Made by a program: the position numbers and the translations under genes
Source of the DNA: Methylobacterium crusticola
GTDB lineage: Bacteria; Pseudomonadota; Alphaproteobacteria; Rhizobiales; Beijerinckiaceae
DNA length: 47,006 nucleotides
Reading direction: 5' to 3'
NCBI RefSeq assembly: GCF_003574465.1
Contig: NZ_QOWC01000037.1
Location: forward strand, 1 to 47,006
Notes under the pieces: model-generated
What the model was told of the DNA's origin: nothing
Databases searched by the model: none
The model's input: only the letters and a program-made list of their open reading frames with translations
Shown here: one piece after another, positions 1-8,328 of the stretch
Position numbering within the stretch: the first letter of the stretch is position 1
How the letters are laid out: the number at the start of each line of letters is the position of its first letter

Positions 1-1
1 G

Positions 2-1843
2 TCAGCCCCCGGCCGGCCGGCGCTCCGCCCCGGCGGCGACGCGCCGGCGCCGCAGCGTCCAGGCGTAGCGCGCGTCGCCGTCGAGCAGGTGCAGGTGGTC
101 CTGGAGGCGGTTGCGCTCGAGCCAGGCGAGGGCCGCCTCGAGCTCCGCCGCCGTCATGGCGGCGCGGCCCTTGTTGCCGAAGAGGCGCTTGAGCACGGCG
201 TTGTAGCGGTGGGGCAGGGGGCTGCCCCGGGGCATGCGCAGCTCGGCCTCGTCCTCGACCGCCTGGGCGGTCACCATGGCGGCGACGCGGGCCCGCAGCT
301 GGCGCTCGGCGAGGGAGGGCGGCACCGCGTCGGGTTCCAGGCGCTCCGGGCGCGCCAGCGCCACGGCGGGGCCCGGCCGCAGCAGGGCGTAGCGCAGGCC
401 GAGCGCGTTGCTCTCGAGCGGCACGATGCCGTCGTCGTCCTCGCGCCAGGGGCGCGGCTCGGGCGTGGCGGCCGAGACCGGGCGCGGGCGGCGGCGGGGC
501 GCCGTCGCCTGCTCGGTCTCGATCCGCGCGCGGAAGCGGGCGAAGAGCGGGTCGTCGGGGTGGAACACCAGGGCGTGCTGGTCGGCGTAGGGGCCCGCGT
601 GCGGGTCGACCCGGGTCGCCCGGGCGACCATCTGCTCGAGCCAGGGCCGGCTGCGGATGTGGGTGAGGGCCGCCACCACGGCCACCTCCGGCGCGTCCAG
701 CCCCTCGTAGGCCATCGCCACCGTGACCAGCACGGCGGGCTCGGGCGTGAGCCGGAAGGCGGCCAGGACCGCGTGGGCGTCGGGCTCGGCCGAGGTGGCG
801 ATGCGCACGTCGCGCGCGCCCTGCGCGGCCGGCATCCAGCCCTGCAGCATGGCGTGGTAGCCCTGGGCGCTCGCCTGGTCGGGCGCCACCACCAGGAGCT
901 TGCCGAGGCCGCGGGCCGGCGCCTCGGGGCTGAGGCCCCGGGTGAGACGCCGCGCCGCCCGCAGGCGCCGGGTGGCGAAGAACGCCTCGCGCAGGAGGTC
1001 GCGGGCAAAGCCCGTGCGCAGGGCCGTGAACAGGGCCGGCCGCGTGGTGGCGCTCGGCGCCGGCCCCGAGAGGCGGTGGGGCCCGACCCGCGCCTGCCCG
1101 GCCGTCCGCCCGCCCTCGAGCCAGCTCGCCTCGCCGTCGAGGGCCCCGAAATTCACCGGCAGCACCGCCTTCTCGGCGAGCGCCTGGGCGCGCGAGTAGC
1201 CGATCACGGCCCAGCCCGGCGCCTCGATGTCCGGCAGCGCCTCGCGGCCGGCGGGCGCCTCGCGGTAGGGCAGCCCCAGGATGGGCCGGCCGTCGGCCCG
1301 CTCCAGGGTGCCGGAGAGCAGGAGGCGCAGGGCGGCCTGCCGGAAGAGCGGCAGCAGGGCCCGGCTCCAGGCCGCCGCCTCGCTGCCCGGCTCCTCGTCG
1401 GCCAGGGCCGGCAGGTGGTGCACCTCGTCCACGACGAGCAGGGTGCGGTGGCGGCGCATCTCGGCGAGGTGCAGGGCGGGCGCCGCCGCGACCGCCTGGT
1501 AGGTGGTGACGTAGCCGGCGAGGCCCCGCGCCGGGTCGGGCGCGTTGTCGGCGGCGCGCACCGACAGGCCGTGCCCGAGGGCCGCGCGCCAGGCCGGATC
1601 CGCGAAGGCCTCCTCGGCCTGGAGGCGCAGCGAGTCCCGGGGCACCACCCAGACCACCCGCGCCACGACGCCCGCCTCGATCAGGCGCGCCGCCGCGATC
1701 ACCGGCAGCAGCGACTTGCCGCCCCCGGGCGTCACCGCGGCCAGGATGTCGGCGATGCCGGCCGCCTCGCCCCGGGCGATGGCGCCGACGAGCGCGGCGA
1801 GGCTGCGCTGGTGGCTGCGCAGGGGGCGGGGCGGGGTGCTCAA
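2..1843 (-). CDS. SF2 DEAD/DEAH-type helicase
   Basis: A 613-aa superfamily 2 helicase-like ATPase, probably acting on DNA or RNA in the cytoplasm. Visible motifs in order: Walker A PGGGKS (about residues 39-44), a DEVH Walker B box (139-142), a motif III-like SGT (177-179), then a second RecA-like half ending in a motif VI-like QMVARATR. The start is a TTG at 1843, with no in-frame ATG close upstream; the stop lies at the very edge of the window, so the gene is complete. The Arg/Pro-rich segment after the helicase core and the C-terminal tail are not recognised. The neighbour on the same strand is an allophanate hydrolase, with no obvious functional link. The family call is firm. The substrate is unknown; phage-like or restriction-associated helicases share these motifs. 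Confidence 0.75.
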   Translation of the reverse strand: MSTPPRPLRSHQRSLAALVGAIARGEAAGIADILAAVTPGGGKSLLPVIAAARLIEAGVVARVVWVVPRDSLRLQAEEAFADPAWRAALGHGLSVRAADNAPDPARGLAGYVTTYQAVAAAPALHLAEMRRHRTLLVVDEVHHLPALADEEPGSEAAAWSRALLPLFRQAALRLLLSGTLERADGRPILGLPYREAPAGREALPDIEAPGWAVIGYSRAQALAEKAVLPVNFGALDGEASWLEGGRTAGQARVGPHRLSGPAPSATTRPALFTALRTGFARDLLREAFFATRRLRAARRLTRGLSPEAPARGLGKLLVVAPDQASAQGYHAMLQGWMPAAQGARDVRIATSAEPDAHAVLAAFRLTPEPAVLVTVAMAYEGLDAPEVAVVAALTHIRSRPWLEQMVARATRVDPHAGPYADQHALVFHPDDPLFARFRARIETEQATAPRRRPRPVSAATPEPRPWREDDDGIVPLESNALGLRYALLRPGPAVALARPERLEPDAVPPSLAERQLRARVAAMVTAQAVEDEAELRMPRGSPLPHRYNAVLKRLFGNKGRAAMTAAELEAALAWLERNRLQDHLHLLDGDARYAWTLRRRRVAAGAERRPAGG

Positions 1844-1915
1844 GCGGCGGGACGGACCGGAACCATGGCGGCGACCATGCCGGAGCGCCGCGCGGTTGGG
1901 AATCCCGGCGAGGGC

Positions 1916-3754
1916 TCAGGCCGGCGGATTTGCGCCGCGGCGCGCCTCCACGGCGGCGCGCCAGCCGCCGAAGCGGGTCACCTCCTCGGCACCCGCCACG
2001 GCGTGGGCCTCGCACAGGAAGCCCGGCAGCGCCCGCCCGTCGTCGAGGGCGATGCGGCCGATGCCGAGCGGCGCCGGGATCGCCGCCACGAAGCGCCCGA
2101 AGGCCGCCGGGTCGAGGGACCAGACCTCCACGGCGAGGCCCGGCCCGGCGAAGCCGGGCTCGCGCACGAGGCCGGGCTTCGGCGGCGCGGTGCCGGGCAG
2201 GGCGTAGAGCCGGTACTCGCCCGTCGTGCGGGCGGCGCCCTCCGGCCGCGCGTCGAGGGCGAGGAGCTCCCGGTTGAGCGGCAGCCCCGACAGGTGCGCG
2301 CCCACCACCACCAGGGAGAGGCGCTCCGGTGCCGGCGCGGGCGCCGGTGCCGGCGCGGGCGCGGCCACCCGGCTCCCGGCCGGGAGCGCCGCCGCGCGGT
2401 CGCGCCCGAGGCCGGGCGCGGCGGCGCGGTGGAGCGCGTCGGCGAGCGGCGCCAGCGCCTCGTCCGAGAAGGCCCGCCCCACCAGCGTGACCCCGGCCGG
2501 CAGGCCGTCCTCCCGGAAGCCGGCCGGCACCGCGACGGCCGCGCAGTCCAGCAGGTTGACGAAGTTGGTGTAGCGGCCGAGGTGGCCGTTGAGCCGGATC
2601 GGGTCGGCCCGCATGGCCTCGACCGTGTAGGTGGTGGGCGCGCTCGGCAGCAGCAGCAGGTCGACGGCGGCCCAGGTCGCCTCGGTGCGCCGGCGCAGGG
2701 CCGCGAGGGCGTACTGGCCCCGGAAGGCGTCGGCCGCCGTCGGCGCGCGGCCCGATTCCACGATGCGGCGCACCGCCGGGTCGAGGGCCTCCGGGTGCGC
2801 CGTCGCGAAGGCCTCGATGGCGGCGAGGCGCTCGGCCACCCAGGGCCCTTCGTAGAGCAGGGCGGCGGCCTCGCGGAACGGCGCGTAGTCGAACGGCACC
2901 AGGGCGCAGCCGAGCGCGCCCGCCCGCGCCACCGCCGCGTCGTAGAGGCGGGCGGTCTCGGCGTCGCCGTGGAACTCGCGCTCCTGCGGCGTGAGGATTC
3001 CGACGCGGGGCGCGCCCGGGATCGCGGCCGGGACGGCGCGCCGGGAGTAGGGGTCGGCGGGGTCGAACCCTTCCGCGACGCGCCGGACCGCCAGGCCGTC
3101 CGCCACCGTGAGGGCGAAGACCGAGATGCAGTCGAGGCTGCGGCAGGCCGGCACCAGCCCGGTGGTGCTGAGGAGGCCGGGCGTCGGCTTGATCCCCACG
3201 ATGTTGTTGAAGGCCGCCGGGACCCGGCCCGAGCCCGCCGTGTCGGTGCCGAGCGCGAAGGCCGCGACGCCCGCCGCCACCGCGACGGCCGAGCCCGAGC
3301 TGGAGCCGCCCGAGATGTAGGCCGGATCGAACACGCTGCGGGGGGCGCCGTAGGGCGAGCGCGTGCCGTTGAGCCCCGTGGCGAACTGGTCGAGGTTGGT
3401 CTTGCCGACCACGAGGGCGCCCGCCGCCCGCAGCCGCGCCACCACGGCGGCGTCGGCCTCCGGGGTGTAGGCGAAGGCCGGGCAGGCCGCCGTGGTGGGC
3501 AGGCCCGCCACGTCGATGTTGTCCTTGACCGCGAAGGGCACGCCCCAGAGCGGCAGCGAGTTCGGCTCCGGGGCCCGCGCCGCCAGCGCCTCGGCCGCCG
3601 CCCGCAGGGCCTCCGGCGCGACCTTCGTGATGAAGGCCGCCGGATCCGCCGCCGCGAGGCGCGCGGCGACCTCCGCCGCGAGGGCCACCGGGGTGAGCCG
3701 GCCGGAGGCGTAGAGCGCCCTCAGGCCGGCGAGATCGAGGACGGCTGGCAGCAT
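1916..3754 (-). CDS. atzF: allophanate hydrolase
   Basis: A 612-aa protein of the amidase-signature family that hydrolyses allophanate (urea-1-carboxylate) to ammonia and CO2, the second step of ATP-dependent urea breakdown. The amidase catalytic triad is visible: Lys77 in VKDN, cis-Ser152 in GGSSSGS and nucleophile Ser175 in DTAGSGR. After about residue 460 an Ala-Pro repeat linker leads to the small C-terminal domain typical of AtzF/DUR1,2-type allophanate hydrolases, ending near FGGWRAA. Length matches the family (about 600 aa). Start ATG at 3754. The partner urea carboxylase gene is not in this window. It stands alone between a helicase and ynfA, with no sign of co-transcription with photosynthesis genes. 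A generic amidase is less likely given the C-terminal domain. Confidence 0.9.
   Translation of the reverse strand: MLPAVLDLAGLRALYASGRLTPVALAAEVAARLAAADPAAFITKVAPEALRAAAEALAARAPEPNSLPLWGVPFAVKDNIDVAGLPTTAACPAFAYTPEADAAVVARLRAAGALVVGKTNLDQFATGLNGTRSPYGAPRSVFDPAYISGGSSSGSAVAVAAGVAAFALGTDTAGSGRVPAAFNNIVGIKPTPGLLSTTGLVPACRSLDCISVFALTVADGLAVRRVAEGFDPADPYSRRAVPAAIPGAPRVGILTPQEREFHGDAETARLYDAAVARAGALGCALVPFDYAPFREAAALLYEGPWVAERLAAIEAFATAHPEALDPAVRRIVESGRAPTAADAFRGQYALAALRRRTEATWAAVDLLLLPSAPTTYTVEAMRADPIRLNGHLGRYTNFVNLLDCAAVAVPAGFREDGLPAGVTLVGRAFSDEALAPLADALHRAAAPGLGRDRAAALPAGSRVAAPAPAPAPAPAPERLSLVVVGAHLSGLPLNRELLALDARPEGAARTTGEYRLYALPGTAPPKPGLVREPGFAGPGLAVEVWSLDPAAFGRFVAAIPAPLGIGRIALDDGRALPGFLCEAHAVAGAEEVTRFGGWRAAVEARRGANPPA
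2326..2361 (-). repeat. 18-nt tandem duplication in the atzF linker
   Basis: Two perfect adjacent copies of an 18-nt unit (ccggtgccggcgcgggcg on the plus strand) encode part of an alternating Ala-Pro linker between the amidase core and the C-terminal domain of allophanate hydrolase. It is in frame and probably length-variable. Confidence 0.8.
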
Positions 3755-3922
3755 GGGACGGCGTGGGCTCCTGGCGCCTTGCGGGGACCGGTATGGCGGC
3801 GGCGCGGCCCGACAGGCAAGTCCCGGGCCCTCGCGGGCCGCCCGCGGCCGCCCGCTCGCGGCCGCCCGCCCGAGGCCGCTCGCCCGCCGCCGGCCGCGGG
3901 ACCGGGCGGCCGAGGCCGGCCC

Positions 3923-4261
3923 TCACCCCCGCGGCCCGAGCACGATCACGGCCGCCCCGGCGAGGCACAGGACCGCGCCGGCCGTGTCCCAGCGGTCGGG
4001 CCGCTGCCCCTCGGCCCACCACAGCCAGAGCAGCGCGGTGCCGATATAGACGCCCCCGTAGGCCGCGAAGGCGCGCCCGGCCGCCCCGCTCTCGGCGAGG
4101 GTCAGCAGGAGGGCGAACAGCGCGAGGGCGAGGGCGCCCGGCACGAGCCACCAGGGCGAGTGGCCGAGGCGCGCGACCGCCCAGACCGCGAAGCAGCCCG
4201 CGATCTCGGCGAGGGCGGCGGCGGCGTAGATCACGACGGTGAGCATCCGGGCTTGTCCCAT
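3923..4261 (-). CDS. YnfA (UPF0060) family membrane protein
   Basis: A 112-aa hydrophobic protein with four predicted membrane spans and the family hallmarks: an [10 protein letters not shown] segment in helix 1, [12 protein letters not shown] in helix 3, LWLWWAEG, and a conserved [10 protein letters not shown] just before the last helix. YnfA proteins belong to the drug/metabolite transporter-like small membrane proteins; the physiological role is not settled. The start is taken at ATG 4261; an internal ATG at 4246 would remove five residues and fits the family start equally well. It lies downstream of no obvious operon partner; the 168-bp gap to atzF is GC-rich low-complexity sequence in which I see no gene. 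Confidence 0.88.
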   Translation of the reverse strand: MGQARMLTVVIYAAAALAEIAGCFAVWAVARLGHSPWWLVPGALALALFALLLTLAESGAAGRAFAAYGGVYIGTALLWLWWAEGQRPDRWDTAGAVLCLAGAAVIVLGPRG

Positions 4262-4283
4262 GCCGGGCGCGGCCCGTGAAGCG

Positions 4284-4318
4284 GCCCGGCGGCGCCCGGC
4301 GCAGGAGCGCCGCCGGGC
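4284..4318. repeat. 12-bp inverted repeat in the ynfA/deaminase intergenic region
   Basis: A perfect 12-bp stem (4284-4295 with 4307-4318, arm gcccggcggcgc) with an 11-nt loop lies between the divergent ynfA and deaminase genes. The location upstream of both genes argues against a simple terminator. No other signal was seen in 4262-4424. Confidence 0.5.
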
Positions 4319-4424
4319 TTCCCCGTGCTAAGCGGGGGAGGGCGCGCTCCGGCCGGGCGCCCGGGCCGCGCCCGGGCCTCGGCCGGACGGCCGCGCGATG
4401 CGATCCGGCGGCCCGGGGGTGCGG

Positions 4425-4904
4425 ATGAACCACGACAGCGACGAGCATTTCATGGCGATGGCGCTCGCCGAGGCCGAGGCGGGGGCGGCCGAGGGGCAGA
4501 CGCCGTTCGGGGCCGTGGTGGTGAACGGGGCCGGGGAGGTCGTCGGCTCCGGCCACAACCGGGTCCGCGCCGACCGGGATCCCACGGCGCACGGGGAGAT
4601 GGTGGCGCTCCGCGACGCCTGGCGCCGCCTCGGCACCCGCGAGCGCCTCGCGGAGTGCACGGTCTACACCAGCTGCGAGCCCTGCCTGATGTGCTCGTAC
4701 GTCCTCACGCAGTTCCGCCTGCGGCGGGTCGTCTACGCGGCGCGCGGCACGGACGTGCCGGCCTACCGGCCGCTCCTCGATGCCGACCTCTCCGCCGTGG
4801 CGGGCTGGGTCGGCCGGCAGAGCGACTGGTCGCCGATCGAGGTCCGCGGCGACCTCCTGCGCGAGCGCGCGGTGGCGGTCCTCCGGGCGTTCGACTGGGG
4901 CTGA
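4425..4904 (+). CDS. nucleoside/guanine deaminase family protein
   Basis: A zinc-dependent deaminase of the cytidine/guanine/tRNA-adenosine deaminase superfamily, about 159 aa. The zinc and catalytic motif HGE and the distal TSCEPCLMC (PCxxC) are both intact, so it should be active. Length and the C-terminal region after PCxxC resemble guanine deaminase (GuaD-like) or general nucleoside deaminases more than TadA. Two starts are possible: ATG 4398 without a visible ribosome site, or ATG 4425 preceded by a G-rich stretch. The latter gives the usual family N-terminus just before the first helix and is used here. It is convergent with crtC. The substrate is not determinable from sequence; purine salvage is a reasonable guess. 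Confidence 0.85.
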   Translation: MNHDSDEHFMAMALAEAEAGAAEGQTPFGAVVVNGAGEVVGSGHNRVRADRDPTAHGEMVALRDAWRRLGTRERLAECTVYTSCEPCLMCSYVLTQFRLRRVVYAARGTDVPAYRPLLDADLSAVAGWVGRQSDWSPIEVRGDLLRERAVAVLRAFDWG

Positions 4905-4919
4905 CCGGCGCCGCCCCGC

Positions 4920-4947
4920 GCCCGCCGCCGTGGCGGCGGCGGCGGGC
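4920..4947. terminator. hairpin between convergent deaminase and crtC genes
   Basis: An 11-bp perfect GC stem (4920-4930 with 4937-4947) with a 6-nt loop sits in the 52-bp gap between the two convergent stop codons. There is no T-tract, so it is a hairpin terminator by position only, possibly acting for both strands. Confidence 0.5.
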
Positions 4948-4956
4948 CCCGTCCCC

Positions 4957-5814
4957 TCACCGGCCCATCGCCCGCGGCATCCGGAACGGCAGCATCAGGC
5001 GCACCAGCGGGTGGCTGAAGCGGTCGAGGTCGAGGGCCTCGTGCACCGGCCGGACGTCCTCGCCGCAGAGGCGGGCCGAGAGGAGGGACCGGGAGTAGAA
5101 CGGCGCGTCCTCGAAGCGGCGCAGCACCCGGGCGGCGCCGTCGTCGCTGCGGGTGGCGCGGGGGAGGCGCCAGAGGGTCGGCGGCAGGGCGGCGGGGACT
5201 GGCGGGTCGATGGCGCGCGGCCGGCCGGCGGCGTCGAAGCGCAGCGACAGGTCCTGCCGGCTGCCGTCGCGGCGCACCACGTCGTACAGGATCGCCGCGC
5301 CGTCGCTCAGGGGCGCGCGGGCCCAGGTCCAGCGCGTGAAGGAGCGCTCCAGCGCCACGTCGCCGTCGTTGGTGTCGAAGTAGGCGTGGCCCTGCCAGGC
5401 GAGGGCCGGGCGCGTGAACGCCACCTCGATCCGCGACGAGGGCGCGAGGGGCCACCAGCGATGCTGCCCCTCGGCGTCGAGCACGAAGGGCCCGGGGGTC
5501 AGGCCCTCGGGCCGCACCCGCACGGTGCCCGAGAGGCGCGAGGGCAGGGGAGCCGTGACCTCGTCGATGCGGATCGTCAGCGCGCTGCCGTCCCAGGACA
5601 GGCCGCTCGGGCCGATCGTCAGGGTGCGGGCGTCCCGCGCCAGGGCGCCGCGGCCGCGCTCGGTCATCGCCCAGCGCTGGGGGCGGCCGTACAGCACGAC
5701 GTTGACGGCGCAGTGGTTGAGCGGGTCGCCGTCGCGGCTGCGGGCGTAGTAGGGCGAGAAGACGCTGCCCAGGAACGCGATCACCGTGATGCCGTGGGCG
5801 CCGTCGTCGCTCAC
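4957..5814 (-). CDS. crtC: carotenoid 1,2-hydratase (hydroxyneurosporene synthase)
   Basis: Adds water across the terminal double bond of neurosporene or lycopene derivatives, a step in spheroidene/spirilloxanthin synthesis at the membrane. The family block from SDDG through IAFLGSVFSPYY, the NHCAVNV and ALYDVV-like segments, and the C-terminal VHEALDLDRF are present. The first conventional in-frame start codon is GTG 5814, which overlaps the crtD stop as GTGA and gives 285 aa, close to the short CrtC versions. However, the same frame continues upstream of this GTG with family-like residues (FDAPVPPGGYAWWYVDG), so the true N-terminus may lie about 17 or more residues further up, inside crtD, where no ATG, GTG or TTG exists. 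Function is secure; the start is not. Confidence 0.88.
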   Translation of the reverse strand: MSDDGAHGITVIAFLGSVFSPYYARSRDGDPLNHCAVNVVLYGRPQRWAMTERGRGALARDARTLTIGPSGLSWDGSALTIRIDEVTAPLPSRLSGTVRVRPEGLTPGPFVLDAEGQHRWWPLAPSSRIEVAFTRPALAWQGHAYFDTNDGDVALERSFTRWTWARAPLSDGAAILYDVVRRDGSRQDLSLRFDAAGRPRAIDPPVPAALPPTLWRLPRATRSDDGAARVLRRFEDAPFYSRSLLSARLCGEDVRPVHEALDLDRFSHPLVRLMLPFRMPRAMGR

Positions 5815-7373
5815 CCCGTCGACGTACCACCAGGCGTAGCCGCCCGGGGGGACGGGCGCATCGAAGCGCGGTCCTGCAGGAGGCTCGCGGCGGCGATCCG
5901 TCCCGACAGGGCCGCCATCGGCACCCCCGGGCCCGGGTGCACGCTGCCCCCCGCGAGGTAGAGCCCCGGCAGGCGCGTGCGCGCCCCCGGCCGCCGGAAC
6001 GAGGCCATCCAGCCGTGCGAGGCCCGGCCGTACAGCGCCCCCCCGGTCGCCGGGAACAGCCGGGCGAAATCCTGCGGAATCGTGGTGGTGCGGGCCGCCT
6101 CCCTGAGGGTCAGGCCGCTCGCGGCGAGGCGCCGGGTCAGGGTGGCGTGGCATCGCGCGGTCTCCTCCGGGTCGGCCGGGGCGTCGGTGGCGGGGGCGTT
6201 GACGAGGCAGAGCAGGGGCTCGGGGCCGCCGGGGCCGGTCCCGGCGTCGTCCCGGCCCTGCGCGCAGACGTAGACCGTGGGGTCGGCCGGGATGCGCCGG
6301 TGCCGGTCGAGGTCGGCGAACTCGCGCGCGCTGTCGGCCGAGAAGAACACGTTGTGGCGCACGAGCGGGAAGCCGTCCGGCTCGGCCGCCAGCGCCACCG
6401 TCACGGCCGAGAGCGAGCGCTCGGCCGCCGGCACGGGGTCGATCGCCCGGGCGGCGGGCGCGCCGAACAGGCCGCCCGCGAGGGCGGCCGCGTCGGCGTT
6501 GAGCACGACGTGGTCGGCCGGCAGGCGCTCGCCCCCGGCGAGGTCGAGCCCCGCGACCCGGCCGTGCGCCACCGCGAGCCCGGTCGCCTCGGTCCCGTAC
6601 CGGAACGTCGCGCCGCGCTCGGCCGCGAGGTCGGCCATCGCCCGCGCCAGGCCCGACAGGCCGCCCGCGAGGGTCCAGACCCCCTCCTGCTCGACGTGGG
6701 CGACGAGCATCAGGGTGGCGGGCGCCCGGAACGGCGACGAGCCGCAATAGGTGGCGTAGCGGGCGAAGAGCTGGCGCAGGCGGGGGTCGTGGAAGTACGC
6801 CCCGAGCGCCCCCCACAGGGTCTCGAAGGGCTGGATGCGCCAGAGGTCGCCGAGGCCCGACAGGCCGACCCGCCGGGCGAGCCCGACCGGGCTCGGCCGC
6901 GTGCCGCGGATGAACGGCCCCTCCAGGGTGCGGTAGATCTCCGCCGCCCGGGCGCGGAAGCGCCGGAACCCGTCCGCCTCGCCCGGGCCCGCGAAGGCCG
7001 CGATCGCCGCCTCCGAGCGCGCCGGATCGGCGAAGAGGTCGAGGCGCTCGCCCGCCCCCCAGGCATGGCGGGCCAGGATCGCGGCCCGCCGCAGGGGAAC
7101 CCGCGCGGCGAGGTCCGCCCCGGCCTCGCGGAACAGCTCCTCGAACACCCACCGCATGGTGAAGACCGTCGGCCCCGCATCGACCGCGAGGCCGCCGACC
7201 GGCAGCGCCCGCATCTTGCCGCCGGGCGCGGCCGCGCGCTCCACCACCGTCACGGCGAGCCCCGCCTGCGCCAGGCTCAGCGCCGCCGCGAGCCCGCCGA
7301 TGCCGGCGCCGATCACCACCACCCGCTCGAGCCCCACGCGCCCCGCTCCTTCGCCGTTGATCTCCGGCACCAT
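5811..7373 (-). CDS. crtD: hydroxyneurosporene desaturase (CrtD)
   Basis: A 520-aa FAD-dependent carotenoid 3,4-desaturase of the phytoene-desaturase family that introduces a double bond in hydroxylated carotenoids. The dinucleotide-binding motif VVVIGAGIGGLAAALSLAQ is near the N-terminus, followed by a PGGKM motif; the second FAD contact, GLYLAGGSVHPGPGVPMAA, is near the C-terminus. ATG 7373 is chosen; TTG 7382 or later GTGs are possible. No ribosome site is visible, and the predicted promoter start point lies only about 5 nt upstream, suggesting a near-leaderless message. The last 20 or so residues (after LLQDRA) look unlike other CrtD ends because they read the start of crtC in another frame. 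It overlaps crtC and is divergent from crtE. Confidence 0.92.
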   Translation of the reverse strand: MVPEINGEGAGRVGLERVVVIGAGIGGLAAALSLAQAGLAVTVVERAAAPGGKMRALPVGGLAVDAGPTVFTMRWVFEELFREAGADLAARVPLRRAAILARHAWGAGERLDLFADPARSEAAIAAFAGPGEADGFRRFRARAAEIYRTLEGPFIRGTRPSPVGLARRVGLSGLGDLWRIQPFETLWGALGAYFHDPRLRQLFARYATYCGSSPFRAPATLMLVAHVEQEGVWTLAGGLSGLARAMADLAAERGATFRYGTEATGLAVAHGRVAGLDLAGGERLPADHVVLNADAAALAGGLFGAPAARAIDPVPAAERSLSAVTVALAAEPDGFPLVRHNVFFSADSAREFADLDRHRRIPADPTVYVCAQGRDDAGTGPGGPEPLLCLVNAPATDAPADPEETARCHATLTRRLAASGLTLREAARTTTIPQDFARLFPATGGALYGRASHGWMASFRRPGARTRLPGLYLAGGSVHPGPGVPMAALSGRIAAASLLQDRASMRPSPRAATPGGTSTG

Positions 7374-7376
7374 CGG

Positions 7377-7394
7377 TGTCAAGTATCATAGACA
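7377..7394. promoter_or_regulatory. PpsR/CrtJ operator 1 (crtD/crtE)
   Basis: Reads TGTCAAGTATCATAGACA, an exact TGT-N12-ACA, the known PpsR/CrtJ palindrome, in the divergent crtD-crtE control region. It covers the minus-strand -10 box TATGAT (7390-7385) of the likely crtD promoter, so bound repressor would block it. Confidence 0.85.
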
Positions 7395-7412
7395 GTCGGG
7401 GTGACCAATCAA
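7385..7412 (-). promoter_or_regulatory. sigma70-type promoter of crtDC
   Basis: On the minus strand, -35 TTGATT (7412-7407), a 16-nt spacer and -10 TATGAT (7390-7385). The predicted start point is near 7378, only a few bases before the crtD ATG at 7373. Both hexamers overlap PpsR-type operators. Confidence 0.6.
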
Positions 7413-7419
7413 ACTGACA
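7402..7419. promoter_or_regulatory. PpsR/CrtJ operator 2, imperfect
   Basis: Reads TGACCAATCAAACTGACA: one half-site exact (ACA) and one with a single mismatch (TGA for TGT), with N12 between. It lies 7 nt from the exact site at 7377-7394, the tandem arrangement known to support cooperative PpsR/CrtJ binding. It also covers the crtD -35 box. Confidence 0.6.
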
Positions 7420-7438
7420 GTTTCGTGGGAGGCAGACC

Positions 7439-8311
7439 ATGGACGACGGCAGACGGATCGAGCGTGCGCTCGACAACGCGGTGGCCTACGCCGAGGCGCC
7501 GGGGGCGCCCCCGCGCCTCGCCGAGGCGATCCGCTACGCGGTCTTCCCGGGCGGCCACCGCATCCGCCCGCGCCTCTGCCTCGCGGTCGCCCGCGCCTGC
7601 GGCGACGACGACCCGCGCGCCTCCGACGCGGCCGCGGCCGCCATCGAGCTGCTGCACTGCGCCTCGCTCGTCCACGACGACCTGCCCTGCTTCGACGACG
7701 CGGCGGTGCGGCGCCAGAAGCCCTCCGTCCACGTCGCCTACGGCGAGCCGGTGGCGCTCCTCACCGGCGACGCCCTGATCGTGCTCGCCTTCGAGACCCT
7801 GGCGCGGGGCGCGGCGCGCTCCTCGGGCCGCCTCGCCGCCCTCGTCGGGCTCGTCGCCCGGGCGGTGGGGTCGCCCGCCGGCATCGCCGCCGGCCAGGCC
7901 TGGGAATCGGAGCCGTGCGTCGGGCTCTCCCAGTACCAGCAGGCCAAGACCGGGGCGCTGTTCGCCGCCGCCACCGTGGCGGGGGCCGCCGCCGCCGGGG
8001 TCGAGCCGCTGCCGTGGCGCCTGCTCGGCGAGTGCCTGGGCGAGGCCTACCAGGTCGCCGACGACCTGCGGGACGTCGCCTGCCGGCAGGAGGAGGTCGG
8101 CAAGCCCGTCGGGCGCGACGCCACCCTCGGGCGCCCCAACGCCGCGGCGCTCCTCGGCATGGAGGGCGCCCTGCGGCGGCTCGAGCACCTCGCCCACGAG
8201 GCCATCGAGGTGATCCCGCCCTGCCCCGGGGCCGAGACGCTCAAGGCCGAGGTCCTGGCCCAGACGAGGCTGTTCCTGCCCGCCCGCCTGACGGCCGGGC
8301 TCGCCGCCTGA
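7439..8311 (+). CDS. crtE: geranylgeranyl diphosphate synthase
   Basis: A 290-aa trans-prenyltransferase making GGPP from FPP or IPP, the C20 precursor for carotenoids and for the bacteriochlorophyll tail. The first aspartate-rich motif DDLPCFD is at residues 80-86 and the second is DDLRD at about 208-212, both in the usual places. Also visible are GGHRIRPRL near residue 40 and the KTG motif near 170. ATG 7439 follows a good ribosome site (gggagg). It is the first gene of the crtEF-bch-puf superoperon, and the upstream region carries two PpsR-type operators. A convincing -35/-10 pair for this strand was not found; TATCAT at 7384-7389 could be the -10. Confident call. Confidence 0.93.
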   Translation: MDDGRRIERALDNAVAYAEAPGAPPRLAEAIRYAVFPGGHRIRPRLCLAVARACGDDDPRASDAAAAAIELLHCASLVHDDLPCFDDAAVRRQKPSVHVAYGEPVALLTGDALIVLAFETLARGAARSSGRLAALVGLVARAVGSPAGIAAGQAWESEPCVGLSQYQQAKTGALFAAATVAGAAAAGVEPLPWRLLGECLGEAYQVADDLRDVACRQEEVGKPVGRDATLGRPNAAALLGMEGALRRLEHLAHEAIEVIPPCPGAETLKAEVLAQTRLFLPARLTAGLAA

Positions 8312-8328
8312 GCGTCCGGTCCCGCGAC

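Noticed and set aside
89..4279. 1396-codon plus-strand open frame opposite helicase, atzF and ynfA
   Set aside because: Low-complexity shadow of three real minus-strand genes; no recognisable domain.
4957..7476. Single 839-codon frame spanning crtD and crtC
   Set aside because: Only its last 300 codons are CrtC-like; the rest is an out-of-frame reading of crtD and is compositionally a shadow.
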